DNA of 27,449 bases, taken from contig PATE01000041.1 in the NCBI GenBank assembly GCA_002712305.1, positions 7,034 to 34,482 on the forward strand, given 5' to 3'. Source of the DNA: Gemmatimonadota bacterium (GTDB taxonomy: Bacteria > Latescibacterota > UBA2968 > UBA8231). The notes below the pieces were generated by a model. It saw only the letters and a program-made list of their open reading frames with translations. It ran no database searches and was not told where the DNA came from. How positions within the stretch are numbered: the stretch's first letter is position 1; every line of letters starts with the position of its first letter. Shown here piece after piece: positions 10,101 through 17,581 of the stretch. The translations under genes were made by a program, and so were the position numbers.

Positions 10101-10618
10101 ATCTCACTGACAGAAGAGGGATAGAAGATGGGAACGAAACTGGAACGCAGCGCCCAGTCACTGGTGCCAGGCGAAACCGATGACTTCGATCGATGGTCCT
10201 CACCACACAGAAGAACCATCGATCCCCGCCTGCCCGTGCCGGCTAGGTTTGCGAGCCACGTTTCGTCAGGAATCCACTGCGTTCCGTGTGCCTTGCCATA
10301 CCAGAAGGCGTCCACGTCTCCGCTGTCCGCATACTGACTTCCCAGGATGGCGGAGGCCGCCGTTTTCTCGTTGATCCCGAACTCGTGTATCGTGCGGGCA
10401 CGCTCGTTCAGCATCTCAAGTTGCCCCACCACCTCCAGGTCGAATCCACCCAGTGGCGATCCTTCATACCCGGTGATGAAGGTCTGATTCACTGACTCCG
10501 CATGCGTTTGGTCGTATCGCTGCTTGTCGACGATCAGACGTACGAGGGCCTGCATTCCAGTGAGGAACACGGATCCGTCCTCACGGGCGTATCTGTCGGT
10601 CCAGGCGACCGATTCCAT
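7154..10618 (-). CDS. Indolepyruvate ferredoxin oxidoreductase, fused alpha/beta type
   Basis: This long (1154 aa) single-chain 2-oxoacid:ferredoxin oxidoreductase is of the fused IOR type. It oxidatively decarboxylates aryl- or branched-chain 2-oxoacids to acyl-CoA with TPP and Fe-S clusters. In order: an N-terminal pyruvate-oxidoreductase-like domain (TGYEGSPLGGFDLEV), a Cys segment SCGGCPYNTF near residue 410, a TPP-binding domain with GDGSYFHSG near 476, a ferredoxin-like Cys-rich stretch (CEGCGDCYRQSEGC, then CDQDGLCVDGEC) at about 609-655, and the gamma domain (GRGGTGVVTISHVLA, NNTGLAQKGGPVEAPIQFSR). Length and order match known fused enzymes of aerobic bacteria. The ATG at 10618 is preferred over a TTG one codon upstream; no ribosome binding site is evident. 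It is a stand-alone gene, facing a convergent neighbour downstream. Confidence 0.9.
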   Translation of the reverse strand: MESVAWTDRYAREDGSVFLTGMQALVRLIVDKQRYDQTHAESVNQTFITGYEGSPLGGFDLEVVGQLEMLNERARTIHEFGINEKTAASAILGSQYADSGDVDAFWYGKAHGTQWIPDETWLANLAGTGRRGSMVLLCGEDHRSKSSVSPGTSDWALRSSFVPIFYPSSVSEIIELGLHAIHLSRWLGVVTAMKLVTPVCDGGSTLDLTTTKVQPRLPEPYNKRFHPIVMALGALPMQQELVETKVPLVEAYVRGNNLNRVHWSDTGGPTGIITSGKSFTDVEQALALLDVRVPTLQLRVSWPLDRQAIRSFATDHGLETIYVVEEPGPFIEEGVKAALLGVDGVRAVYGERDESGAPLIPSYGEVDPEILAQRLATRLRTGVNASAALARLDQIEDRSFGPVPRVTPMSCGGCPYNTFRDLQGEKPGGAIGCSSIRAIGAYDHGVRYIPTMGAGGSIYSGTAPFNGNRHIYQYLGDGSYFHSGRGAIQSCVQGGVNITFLLLYNGAVALTGGQQPGGQRSVSEVVEELLSLGVGRVGVVGETPYRGRASNVHNYSLDEHPQALSDFKQLSGTTALILDKECATEKGRRNRRHGITPSQHVFIDEEICEGCGDCYRQSEGCAALYRVPTPFGDKTQIRQSSCDQDGLCVDGECPSFARVVPAKGTTLRRHLPAELLDEALPSPRSRSWFQEREIYTLYSVGRGGTGVVTISHVLAYAAMLDGLHVYLANNTGLAQKGGPVEAPIQFSRTHQPVFHRLVPGAADLYLGFDLFRAAEPGNLRYADVERSVAVVSTTRIPTAEQNRHPEASFPEPDALRDIIDACTRSEEGVFLDTYWMAERLFGDTLFANVILLGATFQSGGLPISAEAIEAGLELNGKQTEANIQAFRWGRLAVADPERLEEALGPLTSTPGDVIEAQRQALEQGEARELHDRALADLNIDEQDAQLVSRCIRHLVSYQDVSWARKYVDTLKMVRAAESDHQHQGLTAVVGRSLHRLMTYKDEYEIARLLVWGDAQQKMKNQFDGKIRIERFLHPPVLRWLGIGKMRVGAWVRWPMALLYRMRWLRGRRLDPFGRMACRRVERELVDWYLDVVRRLVSVLDPTNLDACVELASAAEEIRGFEQVKVEAANKVRQQVAVQMRSLEVERTAGGSTAR

Positions 10619-10633
10619 CAAGCGTACCAGCTC

Positions 10634-10662
10634 TATGTTGTGGTTTTTACTACGGTTGTCAA
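10634..10662 (-). promoter_or_regulatory. Weak candidate promoter for the oxidoreductase gene
   Basis: On the minus strand a perfect TTGACA lies at 10662-10657, but the sequence 17 bases downstream (AACATA, 10639-10634) is a poor -10. If used, the transcript would start only about 10 bases before the ATG, which would agree with the lack of a ribosome binding site. The 168-base gap 10619-10786 must also carry signals for the divergent sugar importer, but I see no convincing plus-strand promoter in it. Confidence 0.25.
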
Positions 10663-10786
10663 GAGTATATGAGTGGCTATCTCAACCTGCAAGGTGGGTT
10701 GCCTGTCCAGATCGAGCAGGATATGTTGCCCTGTTTTGATGAGGCTTCACGGTACGAACTCGTGAAGGAACCTTTCCAGGCGAAGG

Positions 10787-11785
10787 ATGATGCAACGATT
10801 CACGATGTCACAAAGACTCACTCTCTCCATCACGCTGTTGGTGATCTGCATTGTGCCGGCGGCGGGCGACCAGACCGAGCAGGACAACCTTCGATTCGCC
10901 TTCGTGACCCACGGAGGGCCTGGCAATCCTTTCTGGAATGTGGTGATCCAGGGAATGGACGATGCAGCCCAACGATACGATGTGGAGGCTCAGTGGTTGA
11001 GCAACCCGACCTTCTCGATCGAAGACATGGCGGATTTTCTCGACGATGCCATCGCGGCTCGCATCGATGGTCTGGCCATCACGTGTCCAGATCCGGATGC
11101 CATTCGAGAGAATGTAGAGCGCGCCCGACAGGCGGGCATTCCCGTGATCGTTCTCAATACAGCCGATCCCCATGCAGGCAGCGATCACGCACTGCCCACC
11201 CTGTTCTATATCGGCGCCAGTGAATACCTCAGCGGACAGGCCAATGGTCGTGCCATTCTCGAAGCAGCCGCCCAACGCGGCATCGACTTGCAGCGGGCCC
11301 TCTGCCCGATTCAAGAAATCGGACACAGTGGGCTTGAGGCTCGATTTGCTGGGTTTCAGAGTGTTCTTGCCGAAGCCGGAGTTCAGGTCGACGGGCTCAC
11401 CATCTCCAACAATGTGGAGGCCTCTTCAGGATTGCTTGCCGACTACTTCCTTGCCCATCCTGACTGCCGAGCGATCGCCACCCTCGGCCCGTTGCCGGCG
11501 GATGCCTTGTATCTCTACATGGAAGACGAGGCATTGGCTGTCGGCGACTTGCTGCATGTCACCCACGACACCAGCGGCGCAATATTCGACCGAATCCGCA
11601 CGGGATACACACTGCAGGCCATTGATCAGCAGCCCTATCTTCAGGGATACCTCAGCGTCATGTTTCTCTATCTACACAAGCGGTTTGGTCTTTCACTCGC
11701 CTCCGATGCGCTGACGGGCCCCTTCGTCATCGACGCGACCAATGTAGACACGATCGCCGACCTGGTGGCTCAAGGGTTTCGATAG
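10787..11785 (+). CDS. Sugar ABC transporter substrate-binding protein (periplasmic)
   Basis: This is a type I periplasmic binding protein of the ribose/xylose group (Peripla_BP_4-like, 332 aa). A signal peptide (hydrophobic LTLSITLLVICIVPAAG) ends near residue 27 with no lipobox at the cleavage site, suggesting a soluble periplasmic protein. The mature start LRFAFVTHGGPGNPFWNVVIQGM carries the NPFW element typical of sugar-binding relatives. It continues with DGLAITCPDPDAIRENVERA and GIPVIVLNTADP, the usual hinge region. The start is uncertain: ATG 10787, 10790 and 10805 are all in frame and none has an ideal ribosome binding site. It precedes the permease by 7 bases, and the ATPase follows, so this is a complete importer. 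The sugar is unknown; ribose, xylose or an inositol-like ligand are possible. Confidence 0.85.
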   Translation: MMQRFTMSQRLTLSITLLVICIVPAAGDQTEQDNLRFAFVTHGGPGNPFWNVVIQGMDDAAQRYDVEAQWLSNPTFSIEDMADFLDDAIAARIDGLAITCPDPDAIRENVERARQAGIPVIVLNTADPHAGSDHALPTLFYIGASEYLSGQANGRAILEAAAQRGIDLQRALCPIQEIGHSGLEARFAGFQSVLAEAGVQVDGLTISNNVEASSGLLADYFLAHPDCRAIATLGPLPADALYLYMEDEALAVGDLLHVTHDTSGAIFDRIRTGYTLQAIDQQPYLQGYLSVMFLYLHKRFGLSLASDALTGPFVIDATNVDTIADLVAQGFR

Positions 11786-11792
11786 ACGCCTC

Positions 11793-12989
11793 ATGGCCAA
11801 CCCCATTTCGCAGCGTCTGGCTCGACACCCCGAGGCCGGCGCCTTTGTCGGCTTCATTGCGGTTTTTCTCTTCTTTGCCGCCCTGACACCGGACACCTTT
11901 CTCAGTGGGCGCTCGGCCGCTTCTGTGCTGACCAGTCAAGCGATTCCCGGCATCGTGGCCCTGGGCGTGGCGCTACTGATGATCTCCGGTGAATTCGATC
12001 TGTCCGTGGGTTCGATACTCGGTGTGGCAAGCCTCGTCTTCCTTGAGTTGGCCACACACGAAGTCTCGCCTCTGGCAGCGGCCTCAGCAGGTGTGGCGGC
12101 GGGATGTTTCATGGGGCTCATCAATGGGCTCCTGCTGGTATGGACTCGAATCCCCTCCTTCATCATCACCCTGGGAACCCTCCTGGTTTTTCGGGCGATC
12201 TGTCTGACGGCGATCTCCGGGGGGCGCATCGTGCGCTGGAGTGACGTGTCACGGACGGATCCAGTCGTTCTCGTCCCAGGTCTTGTTACGCTCGCCCTGT
12301 GCATCGCCGTCGCCGTCGTGCTGCTCTGGACGGCACGTGACCTGGGGCGGTATCGGCCTCAGAACCGATTCACATTGGGTCTGTCCCGGTTGGGGGCCGG
12401 GGGCTGTCTACTGGCCGCTGTCGCGGTGCTCGGTTGGAGCCTCGGTGCAGACATCTTCGAGCCCTGGGTGATCGACCTGTTCGGTGTCCTCAACGGCCGC
12501 ATCGATATCGGCGCCGCAGCAGGGAATTTTCGCATGTCCATCATCTGGTGGCTGGTGCTTGCTGCGCTGTTCCATCTGTTGCTGACCCGCACCCGTTTCG
12601 GCAATGCGGTCTTCGCCACCGGAGGACATGGTGAGGCGGCCCGGGCCCAGGGGGTCGACGTGGATCGCACGCGCGTGATCAGTTTCGTCATCTGCGGTGG
12701 CCTGGCGGCGCTGGCGGGTGTGCTCCAGGTGTGTCGCCTCAAATCTGTAGACCCCCTGCGGGGAGAGGGTCTCGAACTCGAGGTCATCGCTGCTGTCGTT
12801 ATCGGTGGCACCCTGCTCAAGGGCGGATATGGGAGCATCATCGGTGCGGTGGTCGGCACGGCGCTCACGGGCATGCTGCGCACCGGCCTCGTACTCAGCG
12901 GTGTGCCCTCCAATGCATTTCGAGGTGCCATTGGTGCGCTCGTCATCATCGCCGTCATCATCAACACCCTCGTCCGACGACAGCGATGA
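11793..12989 (+). CDS. Sugar ABC transporter permease, RbsC/XylH-like
   Basis: This is a hydrophobic protein of 398 aa, belonging to the BPD_transp_2 permeases of sugar importers. Family segments are IPGIVALGVALLMISGEFDL (about 50-69), the following SVGSILGVASLV, RIPSFIITLGTLLVFRA, and the C-terminal coupling-loop region RTRFGNAVFATGGHGEAARAQG-type followed by GVDVDRTRVISFVICG. At 398 aa it is longer than RbsC (about 320) and close to XylH (393), the excess lying between about residues 150 and 250, where extra hydrophobic segments occur. It ends in an ATGA overlap with the ATPase gene, so the two are coupled. It probably forms a homodimeric channel. Confidence 0.88.
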   Translation: MANPISQRLARHPEAGAFVGFIAVFLFFAALTPDTFLSGRSAASVLTSQAIPGIVALGVALLMISGEFDLSVGSILGVASLVFLELATHEVSPLAAASAGVAAGCFMGLINGLLLVWTRIPSFIITLGTLLVFRAICLTAISGGRIVRWSDVSRTDPVVLVPGLVTLALCIAVAVVLLWTARDLGRYRPQNRFTLGLSRLGAGGCLLAAVAVLGWSLGADIFEPWVIDLFGVLNGRIDIGAAAGNFRMSIIWWLVLAALFHLLLTRTRFGNAVFATGGHGEAARAQGVDVDRTRVISFVICGGLAALAGVLQVCRLKSVDPLRGEGLELEVIAAVVIGGTLLKGGYGSIIGAVVGTALTGMLRTGLVLSGVPSNAFRGAIGALVIIAVIINTLVRRQR

Positions 12990-13777
12990 ACCCGGCCCTC
13001 AAGAACGATTCTCCGGCGCCACTGGTGCAGTTACAGGACATCGACGTCGGATTTGGTCACATCCGTGCCCTGGAAGGCGCCTGTCTCGAACTACATGCGG
13101 GTGAGGTCGTAGCACTTCTCGGCGACAATGGGGCGGGAAAATCGACGCTGATCAAGGTTCTCACCGGGCTGGTGCGACCGCAGGCGGGCGATATCCGAGT
13201 GAACGGCGAATCTCTCACGCTGGCGTCGCCCTCCCAGGCCCGAAAACAGGGAATCGAAGCCGTCTATCAGGACCTGGCCCTGGTTCCGTTGATGAGTATT
13301 GCGCGGAACTTCTTCCTCGGCCGTGAACTCACCCGGTCGGTGGGACCCGTTCGTCTCCTCGATGAGGAAGAAATGGATCGGCAGGCGTCGCGAGCGCTTG
13401 TCCAGATCGGCATCCAGGTACGCGACACGTCAGAGCCGGTAGAAGGACTCTCCGGTGGCGAGCGTCAGTCCATCGCCATCGGCCGTGCCGTGCACTTTGG
13501 TTCGAAGGTGCTCATTCTCGATGAACCCACCTCTGCCCTGTCGATCGGAGAGACGGAAAAGGTCTTGCAATATGTCGAGGCCGCTCGTGCGAGAGGTCTG
13601 GGTGTCATTCTGATCACGCACAATCTCGACCACGTGTACAAAGTCAGCGATCGCCTCGTGATCCTGTCTCAGGGCAAAACGATCGCCAATCTGCCCGTGG
13701 AGCAGATCGAACATGAAGAAGCGGCACGACTGATCATGAGCGGCGCTGGGCGGAAGACACCTTCCGAGCGAGAATGA
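12986..13777 (+). CDS. Sugar ABC transporter ATP-binding protein, single domain
   Basis: This is the ATPase of the sugar importer (263 aa). Walker A GDNGAGKST lies at 46-54, the Q-loop is in EAVYQDLALVP, signature LSGGE at 155-159, Walker B LILDEP at 176-181, and the switch His is in ITHNLDH. RbsA and XylG carry two fused ATPase domains (about 500 aa); this has only one, as in the FrcA type, and should act as a homodimer. ATG 12986 overlaps the permease stop in an ATGA. Upstream in-frame codons fall inside the permease and show no family resemblance. It ends the importer operon; a 127-base gap follows. Confidence 0.9.
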   Translation: MNPALKNDSPAPLVQLQDIDVGFGHIRALEGACLELHAGEVVALLGDNGAGKSTLIKVLTGLVRPQAGDIRVNGESLTLASPSQARKQGIEAVYQDLALVPLMSIARNFFLGRELTRSVGPVRLLDEEEMDRQASRALVQIGIQVRDTSEPVEGLSGGERQSIAIGRAVHFGSKVLILDEPTSALSIGETEKVLQYVEAARARGLGVILITHNLDHVYKVSDRLVILSQGKTIANLPVEQIEHEEAARLIMSGAGRKTPSERE

Positions 13778-13843
13778 CGCTTACGGTCACCGCTGAGGCC
13801 CGCCGCACCGAGTTGACGGCGCACGATGGAGGAGGGAAACTTG

Positions 13844-13894
13844 ATGAACCCACGACCCACCCGCCGGCAGGCGCGTTCCACACCCTCATTTTGA
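13844..13894 (+). CDS. Possible 16-aa leader ORF
   Basis: A very strong ribosome binding site (GGAGGAGGG, 13828-13836) sits 7 bases before an ATG that opens a 16-codon frame, MNPRPTRRQARSTPSF, ending 10 bases before the next gene. The next gene lacks a good site of its own, so this ORF may couple its translation. The peptide is Arg/Pro/Thr/Ser-rich with no recognisable family. It may equally be only a stray ribosome-loading site. Confidence 0.3.
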   Translation: MNPRPTRRQARSTPSF

Positions 13895-13904
13895 GCGACA
13901 GACC

Positions 13905-14198
13905 ATGGCCGAAACGATTGACGAATTGACGATTCAGTGTGAAGAAGACGGACAGGTCCTGCGCAAGCAGTTGGACAAGGACGTACTGAGCAAGGGCTCG
14001 TGGACGACGATCATGTTTCTGTATCAGGACCTGGACCGAAAGAGTGGAGACTACGGGCCTCAGAAGGTGTCAATCCGGCGATACCAGAAACGGGATGGCA
14101 CGTGTCTGCAGCGTTCGAAGTTCGAGATCTCCAGTCCGGCCCAAGCGCGAGCCGTGCGAGACCGCATCGACGCGTGGCTCGACGACGACGACGCGTAG
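13905..14198 (+). CDS. Small conserved-looking protein of unknown function
   Basis: This 97-aa protein belongs to no family I can name with confidence, although the pattern 'LSKGSWTTIMFLYQDLDRKSGDYGPQKVSIRRYQKRDG' (read from about 27 to 65, here split: LSKGSWTTIMFLYQDLD, RKSGDYGPQKVSIRRYQK) is reminiscent of short conserved proteins in other bacterial phyla. It is acidic at the C-terminus (WLDDDDA), has no signal peptide or membrane segment, and should be cytoplasmic. It is 9 bases upstream of the Gfo/Idh gene in the same direction and is probably co-transcribed with it. Function unknown. Confidence 0.75.
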   Translation: MAETIDELTIQCEEDGQVLRKQLDKDVLSKGSWTTIMFLYQDLDRKSGDYGPQKVSIRRYQKRDGTCLQRSKFEISSPAQARAVRDRIDAWLDDDDA

Positions 14199-14206
14199 GC
14201 AGCCAT

Positions 14207-15283
14207 ATGACCACAAACAACGTCCCCACCTATCGCGCCGTCCTGATCGGGCTGGGAGGTATCGGTGGAATGCGGGCCGCCACAGCCGCCGGTAGCGCCG
14301 AGACCTATGGGCCTATGCCCCAATCCCACGCCGAGGCCTACCAACGCCACCCACAGGCGAATCTGACGGCGGTCTGCGACCTGCGGCCTGAAGCACTGGA
14401 ACAATTCCGCGAGAACTGGAAGGATGTCTGGCCCGACCTGCGGACCTACACTGACGCAAAACAGATGTTGGCGGAGGAGTCGCCCGACCTGGTCAGTGTC
14501 GTCACCTCCGATCACGCGCACGCCAATCTTGTCGTCGACGCAGCGCAGACAGAGAGTGTCCGCGCCATCCTCTGCGAGAAACCGATTGCCACGACGCTGG
14601 CCGACGCCGACCGGATGATCGAGGCTACCGCAGAAGCGGGTGTTCTACTGTCGATCGAGCACACGCGCCGCTGGGACGCTCAACACAGCGAAGCGAAACG
14701 CCTGTTGGCCTCTGGTGAGTTGGGGCCGGTCCGAACCATCCATGCAGAATTGTATTCGCAACGTGCCATGCTGTTCCGCAATGGCACCCATCAGATCGAT
14801 CTGATCAACTATTTCGCCGATGGCGATCCGGCCTGGGTTGTGGCAGAACTGGAAGAGGGATTCGATCACTACACCGAGTATCAGGGTGATGGGGGCAAGG
14901 ATCCCGATTCTGAGCCGTATGCGAGCGCCTATATCCGCTACGACAATGGTGTTCGCGCGTTCTACAACACCTACAAGACAGATTTCCCTGGCTCGCAGAT
15001 CGTCGTCACGTGCGAGGCAGGTAGACTGGAAATGTCCGATCGCCATGGGCGCGTGATTCGTGGCGCCTCCCATTTCGAGTGGTCTTCCACAGACCTGGTC
15101 GCTGGCAGTCTGATGTATGAACGAATTGTGGGCGCCTTGCACGAACTGATCCACACACTCGAACACGGCGGCACGCTGGTATCAGATGGCGCCGAAGGGC
15201 GCAAGACCTTGGAAGTCATCCTCGCCATCATGGCCAGTCACGAAGCCGGCAACAGTCGCGTCGACCTTCCACTGGCTCCATAG
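14207..15283 (+). CDS. Gfo/Idh/MocA-family NAD(P)-dependent oxidoreductase
   Basis: This 358-aa protein is a classical member of the family. It has an intact dinucleotide loop GLGGIGG (15-21), the acidic strand end [24 protein letters not shown] before the catalytic loop, and CEKPIATT with EKP at 124-126, whose lysine is the family's catalytic residue. The C-terminal half has [14 protein letters not shown], with the HxxD-type pair used in substrate binding, preceded by RNG in place of the usual GGG. The ATG at 14207 is preceded only by a weak site. It lies 25 bases upstream of ispG on the same strand. Family members oxidise sugars, inositols or aminosugars. The substrate is unknown but is likely linked to the adjacent sugar importer. 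Confidence 0.85.
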   Translation: MTTNNVPTYRAVLIGLGGIGGMRAATAAGSAETYGPMPQSHAEAYQRHPQANLTAVCDLRPEALEQFRENWKDVWPDLRTYTDAKQMLAEESPDLVSVVTSDHAHANLVVDAAQTESVRAILCEKPIATTLADADRMIEATAEAGVLLSIEHTRRWDAQHSEAKRLLASGELGPVRTIHAELYSQRAMLFRNGTHQIDLINYFADGDPAWVVAELEEGFDHYTEYQGDGGKDPDSEPYASAYIRYDNGVRAFYNTYKTDFPGSQIVVTCEAGRLEMSDRHGRVIRGASHFEWSSTDLVAGSLMYERIVGALHELIHTLEHGGTLVSDGAEGRKTLEVILAIMASHEAGNSRVDLPLAP

Positions 15284-15308
15284 GTCACACCAGCCCGGTC
15301 ACAGCAGG

Positions 15309-16451
15309 ATGACGAACCTGAGACCCCGAAATCCAACACGTGCCATTCGAATCGGTGACGTCGTGATCGGTGATGGACAACGCATTGCCGTACAAAGCAT
15401 GGCGGCCACCAAGACGCAGGACGTGGAAGCCACTATCCGCCAGGTCAAACTTCTCGAAGCCGCCGGTGCCGACCTGATTCGGATCGCCGTCGACAGTCGC
15501 AAGGACACCGAAGCCCTGGCCAAGGTTGCCGAACACGCGACACGCCCCCTGAGCATCGACCTGCAGGAGAACTACCGCCTCGCCGAGGTCGTGGCACCGT
15601 GGGTGGCGAAGCTTCGCTACAACCCGGGTCATCTCTATCACCACGAACGGGAGCGGCCCATTCGTGACAAAGTCGCCTACCTGGCTGACACGGCGACCCA
15701 ACACGACTGTGCCATGCGCATCGGTGTCAATTGCGGATCCGTCGACCCCGACAAGGTGAATCAATTTCCCCCAGACGACTCCATTTCGCCCATGCTGGCC
15801 TCCGCCCTCGAACATTGCGAAATGCTTGATGAGTTGGGTTTCCATCGATACTGCGTTTCACTGAAGGATTCAGACCCGAATAAGGTGATCGAAGCCAACC
15901 GACGGTTCGCCGCAGAACGACCCGACATTCCCCTCCACCTGGGCGTGACAGAGGCCGGCATGCCACCCGACGGGGTCATCAAGACGCGGATCGCCTTCGA
16001 GCAACTCCTCGCCGCGGGTATTGGCGACACGATTCGTGTCTCGCTGACCCTGCCCTTTGATGACAAGGGCGACGAGATCACTGCCGGACGTCAGATTCTG
16101 GATGACATCGAAGCTGGACGATTTCGTTCGGTGCCCGAGTATCGCCCAGAGGGCATCAACATCATCTCCTGCCCCTCGTGCTCCAGGGTGGAGAATGAGG
16201 CATTCATCGAATTGGCACATCAGGTCCGCGATGTGACCGACTATGCCAAAGCCCACGCCATCACCATTGCCGTTATGGGCTGTCGGGTGAATGGACCGGG
16301 GGAGACCGATGATGCCGATCTGGGTATGTGGTGTGCCCCGACATTCGTCAATCTCAAGCGCGGCCCCGAACTCATCGGCCAGTTCGGCTACGACGAGGTT
16401 CTCGATGTGCTGAAGCAGGAGGTGGACAGACTCATCGCCGCGTCGCCCTGA
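15309..16451 (+). CDS. ispG: 4-hydroxy-3-methylbut-2-en-1-yl diphosphate synthase (IspG/GcpE)
   Basis: IspG carries out the penultimate step of the methylerythritol phosphate isoprenoid pathway, reductively converting methylerythritol cyclodiphosphate to HMBDP with a [4Fe-4S] cluster. The 380-aa length fits the short bacterial form. Visible are [16 protein letters not shown] (about 28-43), KLRYNPGH (101-108), RIGVNCGS (137-144), and the cluster ligands Cys288 and Cys291 in SCPSCSR, Cys325 in [10 protein letters not shown], and Glu332. The ATG at 15309 follows CAGG and starts close to the family N-terminus. The gene lies within a run of sugar-acid genes, an unrelated neighbourhood; it ends facing the DapA-family gene. 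Confidence 0.95.
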   Translation: MTNLRPRNPTRAIRIGDVVIGDGQRIAVQSMAATKTQDVEATIRQVKLLEAAGADLIRIAVDSRKDTEALAKVAEHATRPLSIDLQENYRLAEVVAPWVAKLRYNPGHLYHHERERPIRDKVAYLADTATQHDCAMRIGVNCGSVDPDKVNQFPPDDSISPMLASALEHCEMLDELGFHRYCVSLKDSDPNKVIEANRRFAAERPDIPLHLGVTEAGMPPDGVIKTRIAFEQLLAAGIGDTIRVSLTLPFDDKGDEITAGRQILDDIEAGRFRSVPEYRPEGINIISCPSCSRVENEAFIELAHQVRDVTDYAKAHAITIAVMGCRVNGPGETDDADLGMWCAPTFVNLKRGPELIGQFGYDEVLDVLKQEVDRLIAASP

Positions 16452-16461
16452 TCTGCGGCGC

Positions 16462-16517
16462 CCGTGGGTGGTTTCCTGAAATAGTGATCAGGTATCTACG
16501 GGCCCACGGTGCCTGAT
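16462..16517. terminator. Possible bidirectional terminator between convergent genes
   Basis: Within the 73-base gap between ispG and the DapA-family gene, CCGTGGG (16462-16468) can pair with CCCACGG (16503-16509), and ATCAGG (16487-16492) with CCTGAT (16512-16517). The two pairings overlap, so they are alternatives. No good T-tract follows, so intrinsic termination is uncertain. Confidence 0.3.
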
Positions 16518-16524
16518 ACTTCGA

Positions 16525-17433
16525 TCATATCCCCCACGTCTGAGCCAGTTCCCTGCCCAATGCGACCCTGCCCTCCTCAGACATGTCCACCCTTGGCGGC
16601 CTGACACGGCCACCTGTCAAACCAACCAGATCGAGACCGGCTTTGATGGTGGCGTCGCCGAAGCGATTGCGCAGCCGCTCCAAAGGCGCCAGGCGTCGCT
16701 GTAAGGCAATCATCGAAGGCCAGTCTCCCTTGCGGGCCAGTTGCTCCAGTTCTAGCTCGGCCTGGGGAAGGAAGTTGATGAAGCCTGCCGTGAAGCCTTC
16801 TATGCCGGCCTGATAGCGAAGGTGCAGGACACCTGGATCGTGTCGCTTGTTGCCGATCCAGACGAAGCGATCACCCATCCGCTGAATCGCCTGGAACAGA
16901 GGGTGGTCGTTGAAACACGGATCCTTCACGCCGATCACAGCACCGACGTCGCCGAGGCGTTCGAAGAAGTCAGCTGACCAGCCCTGCGTGTTGTAGGGCA
17001 GCAGTCGCAGCCCCGGCACACGTTCACCGATCAGCGACAGATGATCGATGATCCCTTCCGCGTCATCGGGTATGCCATGCCGCTGGTAGGGAGCCATGGC
17101 GAGGCAGACGCGGGCTCCCATCTCCTGATAGCGCAGGGCCATCTCCACCGCCGCCCCACTGTTGCCGGGAAGGGTCGGTGTCACGAGCGCACGCTCACCG
17201 AGCGTAGCCAGGGCGATGCGCGTGATCTGTTCCAACTCGGGGTTCGTCAGAGCGTCGATCTCGCCGGTTCCGCCACCGACATTGATCACGCGCCCGCCAG
17301 CCGCCACGAGAAACTCGAGATTTGCGGCGAATCCCTCTTCGTCGACCTTCAGTACATCGTCCGCGCTGAAGGGCGTGACGGCGTAGGCATGTACCGTCTT
17401 GAGTTGCTCTCTCAGGTCAGAATCACTCACCAC
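16525..17433 (-). CDS. DapA/dihydrodipicolinate-synthase-family lyase or dehydratase
   Basis: This is a class I (Schiff-base) aldolase-type TIM barrel of 302 aa. The phosphate/carboxylate loop GGGTGE at 53-58, the catalytic Tyr147 in LLPYNT, and the Schiff-base Lys170 in IGVKDP are all present. The GGTGE form with the EIDALT continuation resembles 5-dehydro-4-deoxyglucarate dehydratase and keto-deoxy-gluconate aldolases rather than true DapA (usually GTTGE), so a sugar-acid role is more likely; this is inference. The GTG at 17433 follows AAGGGGA with good spacing. It is a single gene on the minus strand, divergent from the creatininase-family operon, with its own promoter candidate. Confidence 0.82.
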   Translation of the reverse strand: MVSDSDLREQLKTVHAYAVTPFSADDVLKVDEEGFAANLEFLVAAGGRVINVGGGTGEIDALTNPELEQITRIALATLGERALVTPTLPGNSGAAVEMALRYQEMGARVCLAMAPYQRHGIPDDAEGIIDHLSLIGERVPGLRLLPYNTQGWSADFFERLGDVGAVIGVKDPCFNDHPLFQAIQRMGDRFVWIGNKRHDPGVLHLRYQAGIEGFTAGFINFLPQAELELEQLARKGDWPSMIALQRRLAPLERLRNRFGDATIKAGLDLVGLTGGRVRPPRVDMSEEGRVALGRELAQTWGI

Positions 17434-17486
17434 TGGATCCCCTTCGCACGGGTCAGATGGATTGCTTCTTCCGCAGTGTTGGCCAT
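17427..17486 (-). CDS. Possible 19-aa upstream ORF overlapping the DapA-family start
   Basis: In the leader of the DapA-family gene an ATG at 17486-17484 opens a 19-codon frame, MANTAEEAIHLTRAKGIQW. Its TGA (17429-17427) overlaps the GTG GTG start of the main gene in another frame. This geometry could couple or regulate translation. The upstream site GAGGGA is about 12 bases from the ATG, further than ideal. The peptide is unrecognised. Confidence 0.3.
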   Translation of the reverse strand: MANTAEEAIHLTRAKGIQW

Positions 17487-17536
17487 TTGTCTACGTTGTC
17501 CCTCTTGAATGCTCTCAACCGTTGCCGTAGTTGCGC

Positions 17537-17565
17537 ATTATAGACCACCCCCGAGAAGCGGGCAA
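17537..17565 (-). promoter_or_regulatory. Putative promoter of the DapA-family gene
   Basis: On the minus strand a perfect -10 TATAAT (17542-17537) lies 17 bases downstream of TTGCCC (17565-17560, four of six matches). The transcript would have a leader of about 100 bases containing the 19-aa upstream ORF. The region is shared with the divergent creatininase-family gene. Confidence 0.45.
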
Positions 17566-17581
17566 AGAAAGGCACATATAC

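Noticed and set aside
10669-11223. Plus-strand open frame starting in the divergent gap and overlapping the sugar-binding protein
   Set aside because: The overlapping frame encodes a clear signal peptide and periplasmic fold; this one yields Arg/His/Gly-rich sequence without motifs.
12359-12967. Open frame of about 200 codons on the minus strand inside the sugar permease gene
   Set aside because: It lies wholly antisense to a well-supported permease, is Ser/Pro/Arg-rich without domains, and is typical of shadow frames in G+C-rich coding DNA.
17427-17486. The 19-aa upstream frame as the true N-terminus of the DapA-family protein joined by frameshift
   Set aside because: DapA-family proteins begin close to the LREQLKTVHAYAVTPF segment, and a good ribosome binding site precedes the GTG, so no extra N-terminus is needed.
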